Notes: generated from the letters alone by a model not told the origin. A DNA stretch of 64,000 nucleotides from Chamaecyparis obtusa (GCA_027943335.1 BSBK01004089.1:2202501-2266500); one strand, 5' to 3'. Positions 10,101 through 22,095 are shown, counted from the first letter of the stretch. Program-made: numbers and translations.

Positions 10101-12257
10101 TATTTTTGAGATGAATGATGGATCGTGTATTCTTAAACTTGTCTCAATGATGTTTATGAACTAGGCAAACTAAATGAAGGAATCATGAATTTTCTTATTT
10201 TGCGATGACTTGTTATCAATTTTTGATTGTCATGTTCCTTGAGTAACTCGGTGATGTCTAAAAATGACTAGAGAAACAAGGACTAGGGGCATAACATTTT
10301 CTTTGTCTTCTGCTTGTGGTAATAAATCCTATGATCTAAGGTGATTATATGGAATGGATGTCTATGATAAGTTCCTCCATCATGATTGGAACACCACATA
10401 TACCACGACCTGTTTCCTATGAAATATTTAGTGAGGTTGGATTTATTTCCTTGTCTATTCTAAAATGAAATGAAAACAACTTCCTAGTAAGGTGCACAAT
10501 AAAAATAAGACTATACCCAAGGATATGAATATAAAACAAAAAGTCACTGCAGATACATACATATATGTAAATGTTACACAAGAATAGAAAAGGTTTATAT
10601 TGATAGGAAGTAACTGATGAAACATTCTAGCTTATATGCTTTAATGTTTAGGTTAACTTTCGACATGATGAATGAAAGGGAAGTATTCATATTTTCATGA
10701 TTGCTAAATCTATCAGTGAAAATTGTACTAACCTATAGGGTCTGAATTACAAATGCTCTGTGATGATAATAGAATCACTCTGAATAAATAGTGTTTGTCT
10801 TAGATGTCTTAGTCTAGGTTCTTTTCATTGTCAATTGCATTAAGTTCATTCTTAGTTGCATTATCATATTAAGTTTCATTAGATTCATTTTAGATGCATT
10901 TCATGTTTTAGTTGCATTGAAGTACATTTTAGATTGCATTTATCTTAACTTAATTGCATTCATTTTAAGTTGCATCAGTATGATAGTATGAATGTGATTA
11001 ACTAGCATCAACATGAGTGAAAATTCTAAACATCAACATTTGCAAGTTTGACCAAGTACATCATACAATCATCATGATCAAATCAACATGACTAAGTATT
11101 TATCACTGATATCCATGCACCTGCATAATCATGTTAGTATCATAAATATGTCTACATTAATGCATCCATCATCTTACATCAATGCCTGCTGGCCTAAGGC
11201 ATTTTCATAACAGGATGTCACAGGAAATTCATATAAGAACTAAAATCGAAATAGGTGATTTATATCACTTAAATGCAACAAAAAAATGAAGTTACAGAGC
11301 AAAGTTAAATTTCAAAAAGAAAAAGTCAACCATGGTCAAACTATAGTTGAATAGGGGCAGAATAAGTAGAAATGACAACACAAACATGGAAAATACATTC
11401 AGTGATGGTTACTATTCTGATACACAATCAACAAAAGTTAGATTTCAGTCAAATGTAAGTTACAAATGCTGCACAGAGTATAAATAATGCATAAAAAAGC
11501 TTACCAGAAGCTGTATGAAGTGAATTTCTCTCTCACATATTGATTTTTCACTCTAGGATATTGGTTAAACATCAATCAAACTTGGTCAACTCTCATCTTT
11601 CACTAGTCAAACTTAATCAAACAGTGTTCTTTTAACACTAAAATTGATCCTAATTGAATTCTGACACATTCTAAATGATTTATAGTTTATCCAGACTCAT
11701 TTTTATCAATCAAATATCTTGTTAAATGCTTGAATACACCGATTCTATCAAATTTCTATTCCAATTTCTATCCCAAGGGGGCATAATCATACCTAAAATT
11801 GAATAATTCAATCAAATCTTCAACGCCAGGGATATGACAGTTATCTTCAATCAAGTTGAAGTTGTTAAAATTTTTAACATTGATCAATTTCGTTGCTTTA
11901 AAGCAAGTTGGTTATTCATCATGATCCTTCAGATTCAGTTTCTGCAAACCAAATCAAATTTGATATTCCAATTAAATCTTATCAATATTCTCTCGATCAA
12001 GCTTAGAGTCGGTATTGTCAATCTTGTTCAATCAAGTTCAGAATCGATAACTTTCAAATCATGTGAAGTTTCATTTGATCAAGCCTGGAATTCTCAAATT
12101 CTAAGTAGTTATTTCTACTACTCTCTAAATCTCTCAAAGTAGTTCTTTCTGCTACTCTGTAAATCTCTTGGAATCTATCAGTTTTACTGAATTGTTCACT
12201 AAATCAATTTTCTTTGAATCCATGTGTTGTTCGTAAAGAAATTCAAATAGGGGAAAA
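10101..12257 (+). other. Second family B 3' region, fused to LTR copy 1
   Basis: From TATTTTTGAGATGAATGATGG onward it matches 7106-9253 over its whole length, ending in a degraded polypurine tract before 12258. It starts at the exact end of LTR copy 1, where a primer-binding site and leader or flanking DNA would be expected. No gene: the 11834-12142 frame is repeat sequence also present in copy 1. Confidence 0.8.
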
Positions 12258-12920
12258 TGTAATCACCCTAAATCAAGCTAATAGAACCTAAGGCCGTATT
12301 CACTATATTTCAGAGTAATCTCCCGATTATGTTAATTTGATTCTTGATTATTAACATAATTTAATAAATTTGGTAAAATCAAGCATTCCGCCATGATTAT
12401 TTTATTATGGTAGGGATTCCATGTCCTCCATGATTATTTTATTATGGTGGGGATTCCATGTCCTCCACCATGATTATTTTATTATGGTGGAGAATCCACT
12501 TATTCAAAGTGGAATTCATAAAATCATTATTTATTCATAATGGATCATAGTGCTCATTTTAATATTCAAAGTGGATTCTCTACTTTGAATTAAATAATCA
12601 AAATGGGTGAATCTCAACCTTTGATCTTCATGCAATCCTGACTATCGAAATCATCACAGTTTCTATAAAAAGATGTTTTCAAAGCTCATTAAAAGGAGGA
12701 GAGATCATTTTGCATAAGTAAATTCTACCATTTTGAATTCTAGTTAGTTAATTGCATTCATATTCATGTGCTTTCTTAGATAATTCATGGTTTTTAGCTT
12801 CCATAGATTAAAATCTCTCATTTAAGCATTGCATTGTCATTGTTTAGAGTCTAAGGCTTAGAGAAATTTAGATTTTAGATATACTCTTATTAGTTAGAGA
12901 CAAATAAGATAGTTTTGTTA
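12258..12920 (+). repeat. Family B LTR, copy 2, truncated
   Basis: Starts TGTAATCACCC and matches copy 1 to about TAAGATAGTTTTGTTA, then stops without the last ~130 bp of the LTR. The next base belongs to an oppositely oriented family B polyprotein, so this is a rearrangement breakpoint. Confidence 0.8.
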
Positions 12921-13099
12921 TGTCAAACACTAGACCATCTTCTGCCATGGGATGAGATGTTGTTTCCTTGAAGCCTACTCCAGTTTTGTCTTTAGGGTTA
13001 CTAAAATTCATATGTGTTGGTTCCATGAGTCCTTGTTTGTTCTGGCCTAATGGCCCCTTGCCTTTGTAACCCATTTGCTTCATGATATCATATATTTTT
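12921..13099 (-). pseudogene. Family B polyprotein fragment: G-patch
   Basis: Minus-strand frame with KQMGYKGKGPLGQNKQGL followed by KTGVGFKE, the GYxGxGxLG...G...GxGF signature of a G-patch, a nucleic-acid-binding module. It continues the gag-protease frame interrupted by element C: the residues before the joint at 18864 (GKYGK) lead into KIYDIMKQMGYKGK here. The apparent C-terminal tail (TKLSYLSLTNK) is LTR copy 2 sequence and does not belong to the protein. Confidence 0.8.
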
Positions 13100-13551
13100 T
13101 GTATCATCATAAAATGGAAGCACTTTCATTTAGGACTGGTTTAGCCCTCCGAGTAGGTGGTTTGGGGTCATGTCAGATGCTTTCATGGGATCTCTGGCTT
13201 GGATCATGTTTTTCCCCCTATTCTGCCCCTTTCTCCACCTCTTTCCAACCTATTTCTGGCACCCTGACCTGAAATCCTGAGATTCTTGACCTCAGGGTCA
13301 AGGTCAACCTCGACCTTGACCTAGGTCAGAGTTGACCTTGACCCTGACCCTAGGTCCAGATTACAAAATCTAGAAGTTTCTAGATGTTGGGTTTCAGAAA
13401 GTTTTATTTCTTGCTACCCGGGTCATCTGTTTCAGATTTTGGAACGGCAAACTCTTAAATTATATTTAATATATGTCCATTTCTAGGGGTTAAGGTTTAA
13501 ATGGGAATTTAATTCTCCTATGTTGGCCTCTCTAGAAGTTTGTGCCCTAAA

Positions 13552-13569
13552 CTAGTATAAAAGGAAGCC
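13552..13569 (+). promoter_or_regulatory. TATA box of element C left LTR
   Basis: CTAGTATAAAAGGAAGCC is preserved in the right LTR near 17871-17888 and is followed after about 25-40 bases by a pyrimidine-rich stretch, the spacing expected for plant LTR promoters. Confidence 0.55.
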
Positions 13570-14247
13570 TTCCTCTCTCATTTTGACATCCATTATCAAG
13601 CATCTTTTGTCATCTTTCATCTACCATCTCTCTTTTGCAATCAATCAGTCCATCTTTCAAGCAAGCATTCTCAATCAAGGAAGCATTCAAGCCATCGTCT
13701 ACATTCAAGTATTCAAGTTCTCCATTGAAGATCAATGATTCAAGCATTCAAGCCTTTGGAGTGATTTGCTTCAAGCATTCAAGATTCATCATTCAAGTCC
13801 TAAATCTATCCATCATGGTGGTGTGATCTTCCTTCAAGATCCTTTGTTCATCTTCAAGATCTATTCATTCTCCCTTCAAGGTGGATTCCAAGAATACAAT
13901 CATGGAGGTTTTGATTTATATTTGTTAATGTTGAGTCCAAGATTTCACATCAACATACTTGTTTACATTCCAAATACAATTGCATATCTATTGAATATCA
14001 TAGCTTCGTTGTTAGATCTACTTATACTACTTGCTAGCATGCTCTATTTCAATTCTATTTTAAAGGTTAATTCCAAACTGGGGTTTGACCAAGGCAAACC
14101 CCTCATCCAAACAACAAAACCATTTTTCTTGTAGGTACAGGATTGGGACAATGAATTGCAAATCAGATCTAAGTACCCTTTCGGCAAACTTCTGGGATCT
14201 CCGAATAGATTTTGTGTCAGAATAGTGCAAGTCAAGGTCGACATAAA

Positions 14248-14283
14248 GGGGTAAGATTGTGCCCCGGGGTAATATCTTACCCC
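14248..14283. other. Conserved hairpin in element C LTR
   Basis: Perfect 10-base arms GGGGTAAGAT and ATCTTACCCC flank a 16-base loop; GTCAAGGTCGAC lies just outside on both sides. The right LTR keeps both arms (18568-18605) although loop bases differ. Confidence 0.7.
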
Positions 14284-14531
14284 TATTTTGGGTCAAGGTC
14301 GACCTTTTTCAGAACAGAAGAAGGTTTATGGGTTTTCTCTATTTCTACGTTTCCAGGCCATATCAGGTTGTAGAATTTCCTAAAACTGAGGACAGATGCC
14401 AGAAAATAGTGATTTTTGAATCTACTCCTTTTCAAGATAAGTATTTATATTTTATTAAGTTTTTTATGTCCACAAAATTTTCCACACACACACATAAACA
14501 TAGATATAAAAATATATTTTTATATCTTACA

Positions 14532-14550
14532 TTTTGGTGAACCCGCGATA
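14532..14550 (+). promoter_or_regulatory. Candidate primer-binding site of element C
   Basis: TTTTGGTGAACCCGCGATA begins immediately after the CA end of the left LTR, where the minus-strand tRNA primer site must lie. I cannot assign the tRNA without a search. Confidence 0.45.
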
Positions 14551-14696
14551 GACAACTCTTTCTTTTTGGTGTTAGATGATTTGTTTTCTTTCCTTAATAT
14601 TATATTTCTTTTATGCTCTTGCATTTTAAAATTCAAAAAATAAAAAAATCTATATATTCTAGAAAATACAAAAATATTTCTTGCATTTCATTTTCT

Positions 14697-15781
14697 ATGA
14701 AGATCTTTAAGATGCTTTGGTGTATGGTTATTTTCTTTATTATCCTCCTCTTAGCATCTCTTTATCATACTTATGATTTTTATGAGAGTATCATCCATTT
14801 CATTGTGTTTGTCACTCTTCATGTTTCACTTGCCTATGCTATTGTGAGATTGACTGGTACTAGTCTTCGTACTTTCAAAGCTTTCATTAAAGATTTATGT
14901 GGTGGACTTATTACTCTTTTGGATTAAGTGAAGAATTTGGTAGATGATACATTATCTCCTAATCTTCCTAATCCTAATCCTATCATCCCTAATCTAGTTC
15001 CTAATCTTCCTAATCCTAATCCAATTCCTAATATTTCTAACATGCCTAATTCTCCATCTGATATTCCTAGTTCTTCCCATACTTATGAGGAGGCTCAAAC
15101 TATGGTTCATGATACATATGTGCAAGATTTCTTAGATTTACCTTCCCCTTCTTATCCGATCCAAGATGATATTAAAGGGAAGAGAAAATAAACTTCTTCT
15201 AAACTTATTATTCCACCTTATACAACCTTTACTCATGAACATAATAAACAATCACCTCCTACATAAGCTTACATGATATGTACACTGCATGATATAATAT
15301 GATGGTTAAACAAGGTTATAAGGGTTTAGGGCTTGGTGTTAATGAACATGGTATGAAGTATCTGGTTCATATATCCCCTAAAAAAGATATGCATGGTCTT
15401 GGTTTTTGACAATCTAAATTTAAGGTGGTTGATTTTGATCGTCATCCTCCTCTTCATCTTCTTCTTCCAACACCTACCTTAGATTATCCTGACACTCCTC
15501 AAGATGTGGCTAAGAAGGTGTATGTTCATTTAATGAATTCCAAGAAAGAAATATTTAAACCTATGCTGAAAGATTCTCTATCCAAGTACAAATGTCCTTT
15601 TCATTATAGTAATACACATTTACTTGCTGATTGTGTGCATTTAAAGTTATATGTTAGAGAAAAAGCTTCTTTAGGAATTATATCGCACTCTCGTGTGGTT
15701 TTACAATTCCTTCATAACTTTGATAAGGGACATTCCCTTGATTTTTCCATAATATACTTCTTTTATCATCTTCTCTCATGA
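14697..15781 (+). pseudogene. Element C protein: membrane segments, Pro/Asn repeats, G-patch, zinc knuckle
   Basis: The ATG at 14697 starts MKIFKMLWCMVIFFIILLL, a strong hydrophobic segment, and a second follows (IIHFIVFVTLHVSLAYAIV), giving two likely transmembrane helices. After a TAA at 14925 the same frame continues with NLPNPNP-type repeats to 15189. A frame change near 15290 leads into 15299-15781: a G-patch (VKQGYKGLGLGVNEHGMKY, then HGLGF) and a knuckle CPFHYSNTHLLADC with C-x2-H-x4-H-x4-C spacing, identical to the gag knuckle of element A (CEFHCNKGHKTNNC). There is no protease, RT or integrase. It looks like a rearranged gag-like protein with an unusual membrane-anchoring N terminus. 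That this was one protein is inference. Confidence 0.6.
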
Positions 15782-17399
15782 CTGGGGGGCAAGAGGTATT
15801 CCATCTAATCTTCTAGGATCCATTAGGCTCTTAGCATATATTTTGTCCTAAGCTTAATTGGTATTCTTTCTATCTTTCCTCCCTATGGTTTTGTATTATG
15901 TTTATAATCATCCATAGATTCTCTTTTATCTTAAAGATATCTTTTCTAAAGAATTTTTTTTGCAAAGGTATCCCTTGCTTTCATCCCTGGATGGCAAGGT
16001 TCTTCCTTCTTTCTCTTTGTCTAGGGATCTGCTTGCATTATATTGACTAAGGTTTTGGCTATGGATATCCTTTTATGTGAGAGGTTGTTGTCCTAGGTCA
16101 TCACCTCCTCTTTATTCTTCAAATTATGCTCTTTATAAATTCTTGCCCTGGCTCTAGGGTTAGAGTTTGATTCCTTTCTTCAAAGATTCCTCTTCCTTTT
16201 GATTACAAGGGGCTAGATGATTGAATTTTTATTTCTCTTTGAAAGATTATATTTTATCTAAAGCACTCCTCTATGGTGGGGGTCTTGTTGATAAGATCTT
16301 TTTCTTTGAGGATCCTTTTCCCATGAGTGACATATACTTTTTCATGATTATCTATGCTCTTGCATGTAAGGGTCAATACCCTTTGCTAAGAATATAGTGT
16401 ACATTATTGTTAAATAGGATATCTCCTTACTTTGTGAAGTAGGTATCCTCTGTCTCTTCCTTATCATGTCTAGCAGACAACCACGATAAGGAGGGGGGCA
16501 TATATAGGGTCTCCCTTATGCCACATTTTTCAACTTTCAAATATGCTAAATCCTCTAAAGGTAACACACATAAGTTGCTAAATCCTGAAGAAACACACAT
16601 TTTTTAACTTTCAAATATGCTAAATCCTCAGAAGGTAACACATATAAGTTGCTAAATCCTGAAGAGACGCGCATTTTTCAATTTTTAATATGCTAAATCC
16701 TCGGAAGGCAATGCACATAAGTTGCTAAATCCTGAAGAGATGCACATTTTTCAACTTTCAAATATGCTAAATCCTCAGAAGGTAACACACATAAGTTGCT
16801 AAATCCTGAAGAGATGTGCATTTTATATTCATAGTGATACAAGAAGGTGGATCTGTGGGTATTCCAAAAGCCATCAGAAGATGCATTACAACTACAAGGC
16901 ATAGTTTTTGGGTGAACTATTAGGTTTTTCTACCTGTTGGGATCTCCCTCCTTGGTGATTCATGGTAAGGTGGGCATCTTACTAGGCGAGGTAATCACTT
17001 TCTCTTTTCTCTCTTTTTGCTTTCATGCTAGTGGGATTAGATCATGAAGCTATGTTATTTATAGTGTTTCTCTTGTCTTTCTTATGTAATCATTTATGCT
17101 TCTATGATAGCTTTCCAAATATGATATTAGTACAGGAAGCATTTATTAGCAAGGTTTCCTTTGCTAGTTGATTTGGGTTTGTTTTTGTACTAACCCCTCT
17201 TTTTTTGTCTTTTAGCTTTGTCTTTATTTTTCTTTGTTTTCACACCCTCGTGTGTGTATGTTGAGTTAGAATCCTTAGCTTGGGGGCTCATTTCCTTAGC
17301 TAAGTGTTATTCTATCTCTTTGTGAATCCACTTGGATCTTTCTTCTCCTTTACCAAGAGTTTGTATTGAATCCATACTCTTGCTAAAGTGGGGGCTAAA
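15782..17399 (+). other. Element C 3' internal region, non-coding
   Basis: No convincing ORF. Contains ACTGGGGGGCAAGAGG at 15780-15795, a 74-bp tandem repeat (16522-16820) and TAGGGTCTCCCTTATG at 16505-16520. Ends with the purine-rich run GTGGGGGCTAAA just before the right LTR. Confidence 0.6.
16522..16820. repeat. Tandem repeat, period about 74 bp, four copies
   Basis: Units start near 16522, 16596, 16670 and 16743 with CACATTTTTCAACTTTCAAA or variants. Each contains ATGCTAAATCCTC and AAGTTGCTAAATCCTGAAGA, so TGCTAAATCCT occurs twice per unit. Non-coding. Confidence 0.9.
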
Positions 17400-18863
17400 T
17401 GTATCATCAAAAAATAGAAGCACTTCCATTTATGACTGGTTTAGCCCTTTGAGTAGGTGGTTTGGGGTCATGTCAGATGCTTTCATGGGATCTCTAGCTT
17501 GGATCATGTTTTTCCCCCTATTCTGCCCCATTTTCCACCTCTTTCTAGCCTGTTTCTGGCACCTTAACTTGAAACCCTGAGATTCTTGACCTCAAGGTCA
17601 AGGTCGACCTTTTGGGTCAAGGTCAACCTCAACCTTGACCTAGGTCAGAGTCAACCTTGACCTTGACCCTGGGTCCACATTTCAAAATCTAGAAGTTTTT
17701 GAATGTCGGGTTTCATAAAGTTTTATTTCCCGCTTTCGGGTCGGCTACTTTAGATTTTGGAACGGTAAACTCTTAAATTATATTTAATCGAGGTCCATTT
17801 CTAAGGGTTAAGGTTTAAATGGGAATTTAATTCTCCTATGTTTGCCTCTCTAAAATTTTTTTCCCTAGACTAGTATAAAAGGAAGCCTCCCTCTCTCATT
17901 TTGACATCCATTATCAAGCATATTTTGTCATCTTTCATCTACCATCTCTCTTTTGCAATCAAGAACTCCATCTTTCAAGCAAGCATTCTCAATCAAGGAA
18001 GCATTCAAGCCATCATCTACATTCAAGTATTCAATTTCCCCATTGAAGATCAAGGATTCAAGCATTCAAGCCTTTGAAGGGATTTTATTCAAGCATTCAA
18101 GATTCATCATTCAAGTCCTAGATCTATCCATCATGGTGGTGTGATCTTCCTTCAAGATCCTTTTTTCATCTTCAAGATATATTCATTCTCCCTTCAAGGT
18201 GGATTCCAAGCATACAATCATGGATGTTTTGATTTACATTTGTTAATGTTGAGTCCAAGCTTTCATATCAACATACTTGTTTACATTCCAAATACAATTG
18301 CATATCTATTGAATATCATAGCTTCATTGTTAGATCTACTTCTACTACTTGCTAGCATTCTCTATTTCAATTATATTTTAAAGGTTAATTCCAAATTGGG
18401 GTTTGACCATGGAAAACCCCTCATCCAAACAAAAAAAACCATTTTTCTTGTAGGTACAAGTGTGGGACAGCAAATCACAGATCAGATCTGAGTACCATTT
18501 TCGGTCAACTTCTAGGATCTACAAACAAATTTTCTATCAGAATAATGTAGGTCAAGGTCAACATAAAGGGGTAAGATTGTGCCCCAGGGTAAGATCTTAC
18601 CCCTGTTTTGGGTCAAGGTCAACCTTTCTCAGAACAACAGAAGGTTTTTGGGTGTTCTTTGTTTTTGTGTTTCTAGGCCAGATCAAATTGTAGAATTTCT
18701 CGAAACTGAGTACAAATGCCAGAAAATTGTGATTTTGAATCTACTCCTTTTCAAGATAAGTATTTATGTTTTATTAAGTTTTGTATGTCCACAACATTTT
18801 CCACACACACATGCATAAACATAGATATAAAAATATATCATATATATATTTTTATCTCTTACA
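17400..18863 (+). repeat. Element C right LTR
   Basis: Matches the left LTR throughout (TGTATCATCAAAAAA... CTCTTACA). Differences include an extra GGTCAAGG-type unit near 17605-17625 and many transitions. The frames at 17953-18818 are the same LTR sequence and are not genes. Confidence 0.88.
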
Positions 18864-21345
18864 CTTTTCCATATTTACCCGTGGCTATCTCTACATTCTT
18901 GATATTTCCATCTTGTTCATTTTCTCTATATAACCATTGCAAAATAGATTTCTCTTCATTTTCTTCTTCAAGGGAGACCTTTTCTTTCACCATCCATGTT
19001 CCTTTATGGATTGTTAGATTATTACCTTTAGAATATGTAAATGTAGATGAAGGTCATCCTTGAGATCTAGGAGATATTGGGAGATCTATCAAGGACAATG
19101 AAGAATCTATCTTGTACTCGCCCATTCCTGTTTCTTGAATGTTGACTTTCTTGGCAAAGCTTTTCAAGACCATTTCTTTGGATGTTTCTTCTTTTTTGGG
19201 ACTTCATTTATTGTGTGGGATCTTGCTATCTACTTTTTATAAACTGTTACAGAGATATCTTGTGTTAGCCAGAATAGTTACCTCCACTCCATTGTGAGGA
19301 AATTTTATACATTGGTGATAAGTAGAAGGTACAACTTGCATGGAATGGATCCATGGCCTTCCCAAAATAATGTTATAAGCAAGTGGAAAGTCAAGGACTT
19401 GACATATCACATCTCTTTCCACTATTCCTACTCTAATAGGCAAGACAACCAATCCTTTGGAGGATCTTTCTTCTTCATCATAAGCTTTGATTGTTATCTT
19501 CCTTCTTGGATCAATTGCATGTTCAGAAAATCCCAATTGTTTCACCAAATTGTAGGTACATATTTTCAAACTAGCACCTCCATCTATCAAGACATGCTTA
19601 ACATGGTGTTTATGAATTAGAACTTTTAGATGCAAAGGTTGATTATGTGGCTAGTTGTATGACTTATCATCTTCCTCGGAGAAAGATAGGTAATGTGGGG
19701 AATTTAGGTCACCAACCATAGTCTGGAATCTATCCATATCTAAGTCTTTAGGCACATTGGTATTGAGAAAGGCTTGATCAAGCATCTCTCTATGACTCGA
19801 AGATATTTTTAATAGTTCTAAAATAGAGATTTGGGTTGGCATGCGCTACAACTTCTCTACTAGATTAAACTTCAGAGGTAATGCCAGTTGTTTAGGTCCT
19901 ATTGTTTTAGCTGGTGGGTTTGATGTTGAAGCCCCTTTGAGAGTAAGCTTATCTTGATTCCTCATCACAACATTAGAGGATTTAGTTTTATTTTGCACTC
20001 CTTTTAGAGTAATCACATGGATGGATGGTTTGCATGGTTCCACCATATGAATCACATTATCATTATCAGTATATGTGTAATTTATTTTGTTACTCTTAGA
20101 GGATTCTCCTTTTTCATAGTTAGGAAGTGGAGTCTAGAATGCCTTATGATCATTATTGATATGATTTCCATCCACTTTAAATTTTTCTTCTTCAATTAAA
20201 TCTAAATTAACATGTCTCAATTTCATGCAGTTATTAGTCTTGTGTTCTTTATTGCGATGAAAATCATAGTAGTCATTATCATTCCACCACCTTGGTTTTA
20301 CTTCTAGTTCCCAAGGTTTGGAATCAAGAATTATGATAATTTTTTTATCCAAGACTAACTTCAAGACCACTTCTAGTGTATCTCCAAAAGGTGTCAATGT
20401 CCTCTTGGCTCTTGCTAACCAAGGCTCATTTCGAGTATTAGGTTTATTAAAAGTCTTATTAGCCATTGGCGTCACTATTGAATTCGGGTTCTTGTTTTCT
20501 TGGAGACTTGACGTAAGATTGAAGACCTTTGGTTTTGGTTTTGCATTAGGAGTATCTACAACACCATCATTAACCATGTTCTTTTTCTTGTTCCCATACT
20601 TGTACTTATCTTTATTGGGATAGTACTTATCTTTGTTCTCTTTAATGATAGTGATTTCTCCCTTTTTAATTAAGACTTCATCAATCTTGATGGAACTATC
20701 TATCATTTTATCAAAACTTGGTGGACCTTGTAGTTGTATAGGAAAATCCATTTTAGGCACCGAGTTATTGATAAAGATGTCCATCTTTTTGCTTTCGAGT
20801 ATTTTTCGAGTGTATTGTGCGAATATCTTTCTCCATCATTGTAAGAAGGTCAAGAATGATTCTCTAGTTTTCTATTTTGTGTTGCATAAATCCAACATAG
20901 TCACCATGTGTTTGATATTATATGAGTATTGTTGGATAAATTTATCCACTGGTTCCTCAAATTTTTTGATTCCCGTGGGTAGTTTTGAAAACCAATCCAT
21001 TGCTTGTCCACCTAAGCTTCATGGAAATAACCTCATTAGGTAAATTTGTTCATGCATGAACTCCATACTTGATGTACAAAACTCCCTCACATGGTCTTGA
21101 GGGTCGAAATTACCAGTATACTTGTCATATTTTGGAATTGTAACATTACCTATATCCCTATGAGTACTCAAATCTATGTAGTCTCTCAAGTGATATTGAA
21201 GTGGCTCCGCTCTACAAAAGATCCAAGCATGTTCATGGAAAAGATCAACTCAAGGTTCCATGAACAAGATCAACTATGTCTTCTGAGATTTTCATCTCAA
21301 AGAAGCATCAAATTTTATAGTGGGGTGGAAGGGTTGGCTTAAAAC
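18864..21345 (-). pseudogene. gag: Family B gag and protease, minus strand
   Basis: A single minus-strand frame runs from about 21345 to 18864 with stops. The gag core reads DHVREFCTSSMEFMHEQIYL, LGGQAMDWFSKLP and FIQQYSYNIKHM (about 21115-20900), the retrotransposon gag domain. A knuckle DFHRNKEHKTNNC with C-x2-H-x4-H-x4-C spacing (first Cys replaced by Tyr) lies near 20270. The aspartic protease follows: VLIDGGASLKI with catalytic Asp in DGGA near 19590, and YNIILGRPW. The same order, residues and linker occur in element A on the plus strand. Element C interrupts the frame at 18864; it resumes at 13099 with the G-patch. Stops make it non-functional. Confidence 0.88.
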
Positions 21346-22095
21346 CTATCCCCACTTGGGTCATTCTCAAGAGCTTTTTACCTCAAATGACAAGCCCTCT
21401 AATTTGGAATGCAATAAAAGAAAGAGGATTGGCAGCTTAGAGGTCTAGATTTTTTATTCTCCATGAAGGAGAAGAGCATAATCTCCTATCTCATGTCATT
21501 TTCTCCTATCAAACATGTCATGCAAGCTTTAAAAATCAATTTACTCTAATTTCACCCCAAATTGCAATTTAACTTTTGAGTTTCTCATTTTCCCAAAGGG
21601 AAAAGAGCATAGTCCTCTAATTAGGTTATAAATTGACTTCAAATTGTGATTAAGTTCCTAGAAATAACAAGCATAATGTTTTGATTTTTATTTTTCTTCA
21701 AGGTAACCTACAAACAACCATTAGTAGTATCTTTTATTGATGTCTTGGGCAATTCAACCTCTAGATTACTGTTAGGCTGTCATAATATATAGAAATCCCA
21801 AAAATCGCCCATTAGATGTTAAAAAATACAAATTCACAATAAAAGTCCCCAGATGTGATCCTATTTTAACCAAATATGATCCCCTTTCCAAAATGCAAAT
21901 TCTAAGTTCAGTTATCTCCTATTTGACTCCAAATCTCAATCTAACTTTTGAGTTTCTGATTTTCCCAAAGGGAAAAGAGCATAATCCTCTAATTAGATTG
22001 AAAATTAATTTTAAATTGTACTTAAATTCCTAAAAAACAACAACAACAACAACAACAACAAATCTATGGCTATGCCCCATGGTGGGCACCATAAA
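21346..22095 (-). other. Family B leader with repeats and primer-binding site
   Basis: Untranslated leader between LTR and gag. About 120 bases at 21543-21667 recur at 21914-22037 (offset 372) around the palindrome TTTTCCCAAAGGGAAAA. A (CAA)n run lies at 22036-22062. Read on the minus strand, TTTATGGTGCCCACCATGGG follows the LTR end (22095-22076) and is the candidate primer-binding site; element A has TTTCTAGCGCCCAACATGGG at the same place. Confidence 0.7.

Larger units (their letters stand above)
13100..14531 (+). repeat. Element C left LTR
   Basis: 1,432 bp. Holds a cluster of GGTCAAGG/CCTTGACC motifs (13286-13356), CTAGTATAAAAGGAAGCC at 13552-13569 as a credible TATA box, and a GGGGTAAGAT hairpin (14248-14283). 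The CATCTTTCAAGC/ATTCAAG-rich stretch at 13620-13880 is low complexity. ORFs reported across 13635-14540 lie inside the LTR and are broken differently in the right LTR, so I do not call them genes. Confidence 0.88.
13100..18863 (+). mobile_element. Element C, non-autonomous LTR retrotransposon
   Basis: Two direct LTRs (13100-14531 and 17400-18863), both starting TGTATCATCA and ending TTACA, enclose 2.9 kb with a primer-site-like start and a polypurine-like GTGGGGGCTAAA before the right LTR. Flanks are TTTTT (13095-13099) and CTTTT (18864-18868), a target duplication with one mismatch, and removing the element rejoins a family B reading frame. It encodes no RT or integrase, so it must have moved with enzymes from another element. 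LTR divergence is about 8% over a 140-base stretch compared by eye. Confidence 0.88.

Noticed and set aside
11834..12142. 102-codon ORF in the second family B 3' region
   Set aside because: The matching stretches in copies 1 and 3 are not open in the same way; it is non-coding repeat sequence.
13635..14540. Several ORFs (up to 122 codons) in the left LTR of element C
   Set aside because: They lie in an LTR, are low in complexity (Phe/Ser-rich readings of CAAGCATTC runs), and are disrupted differently in the right LTR.
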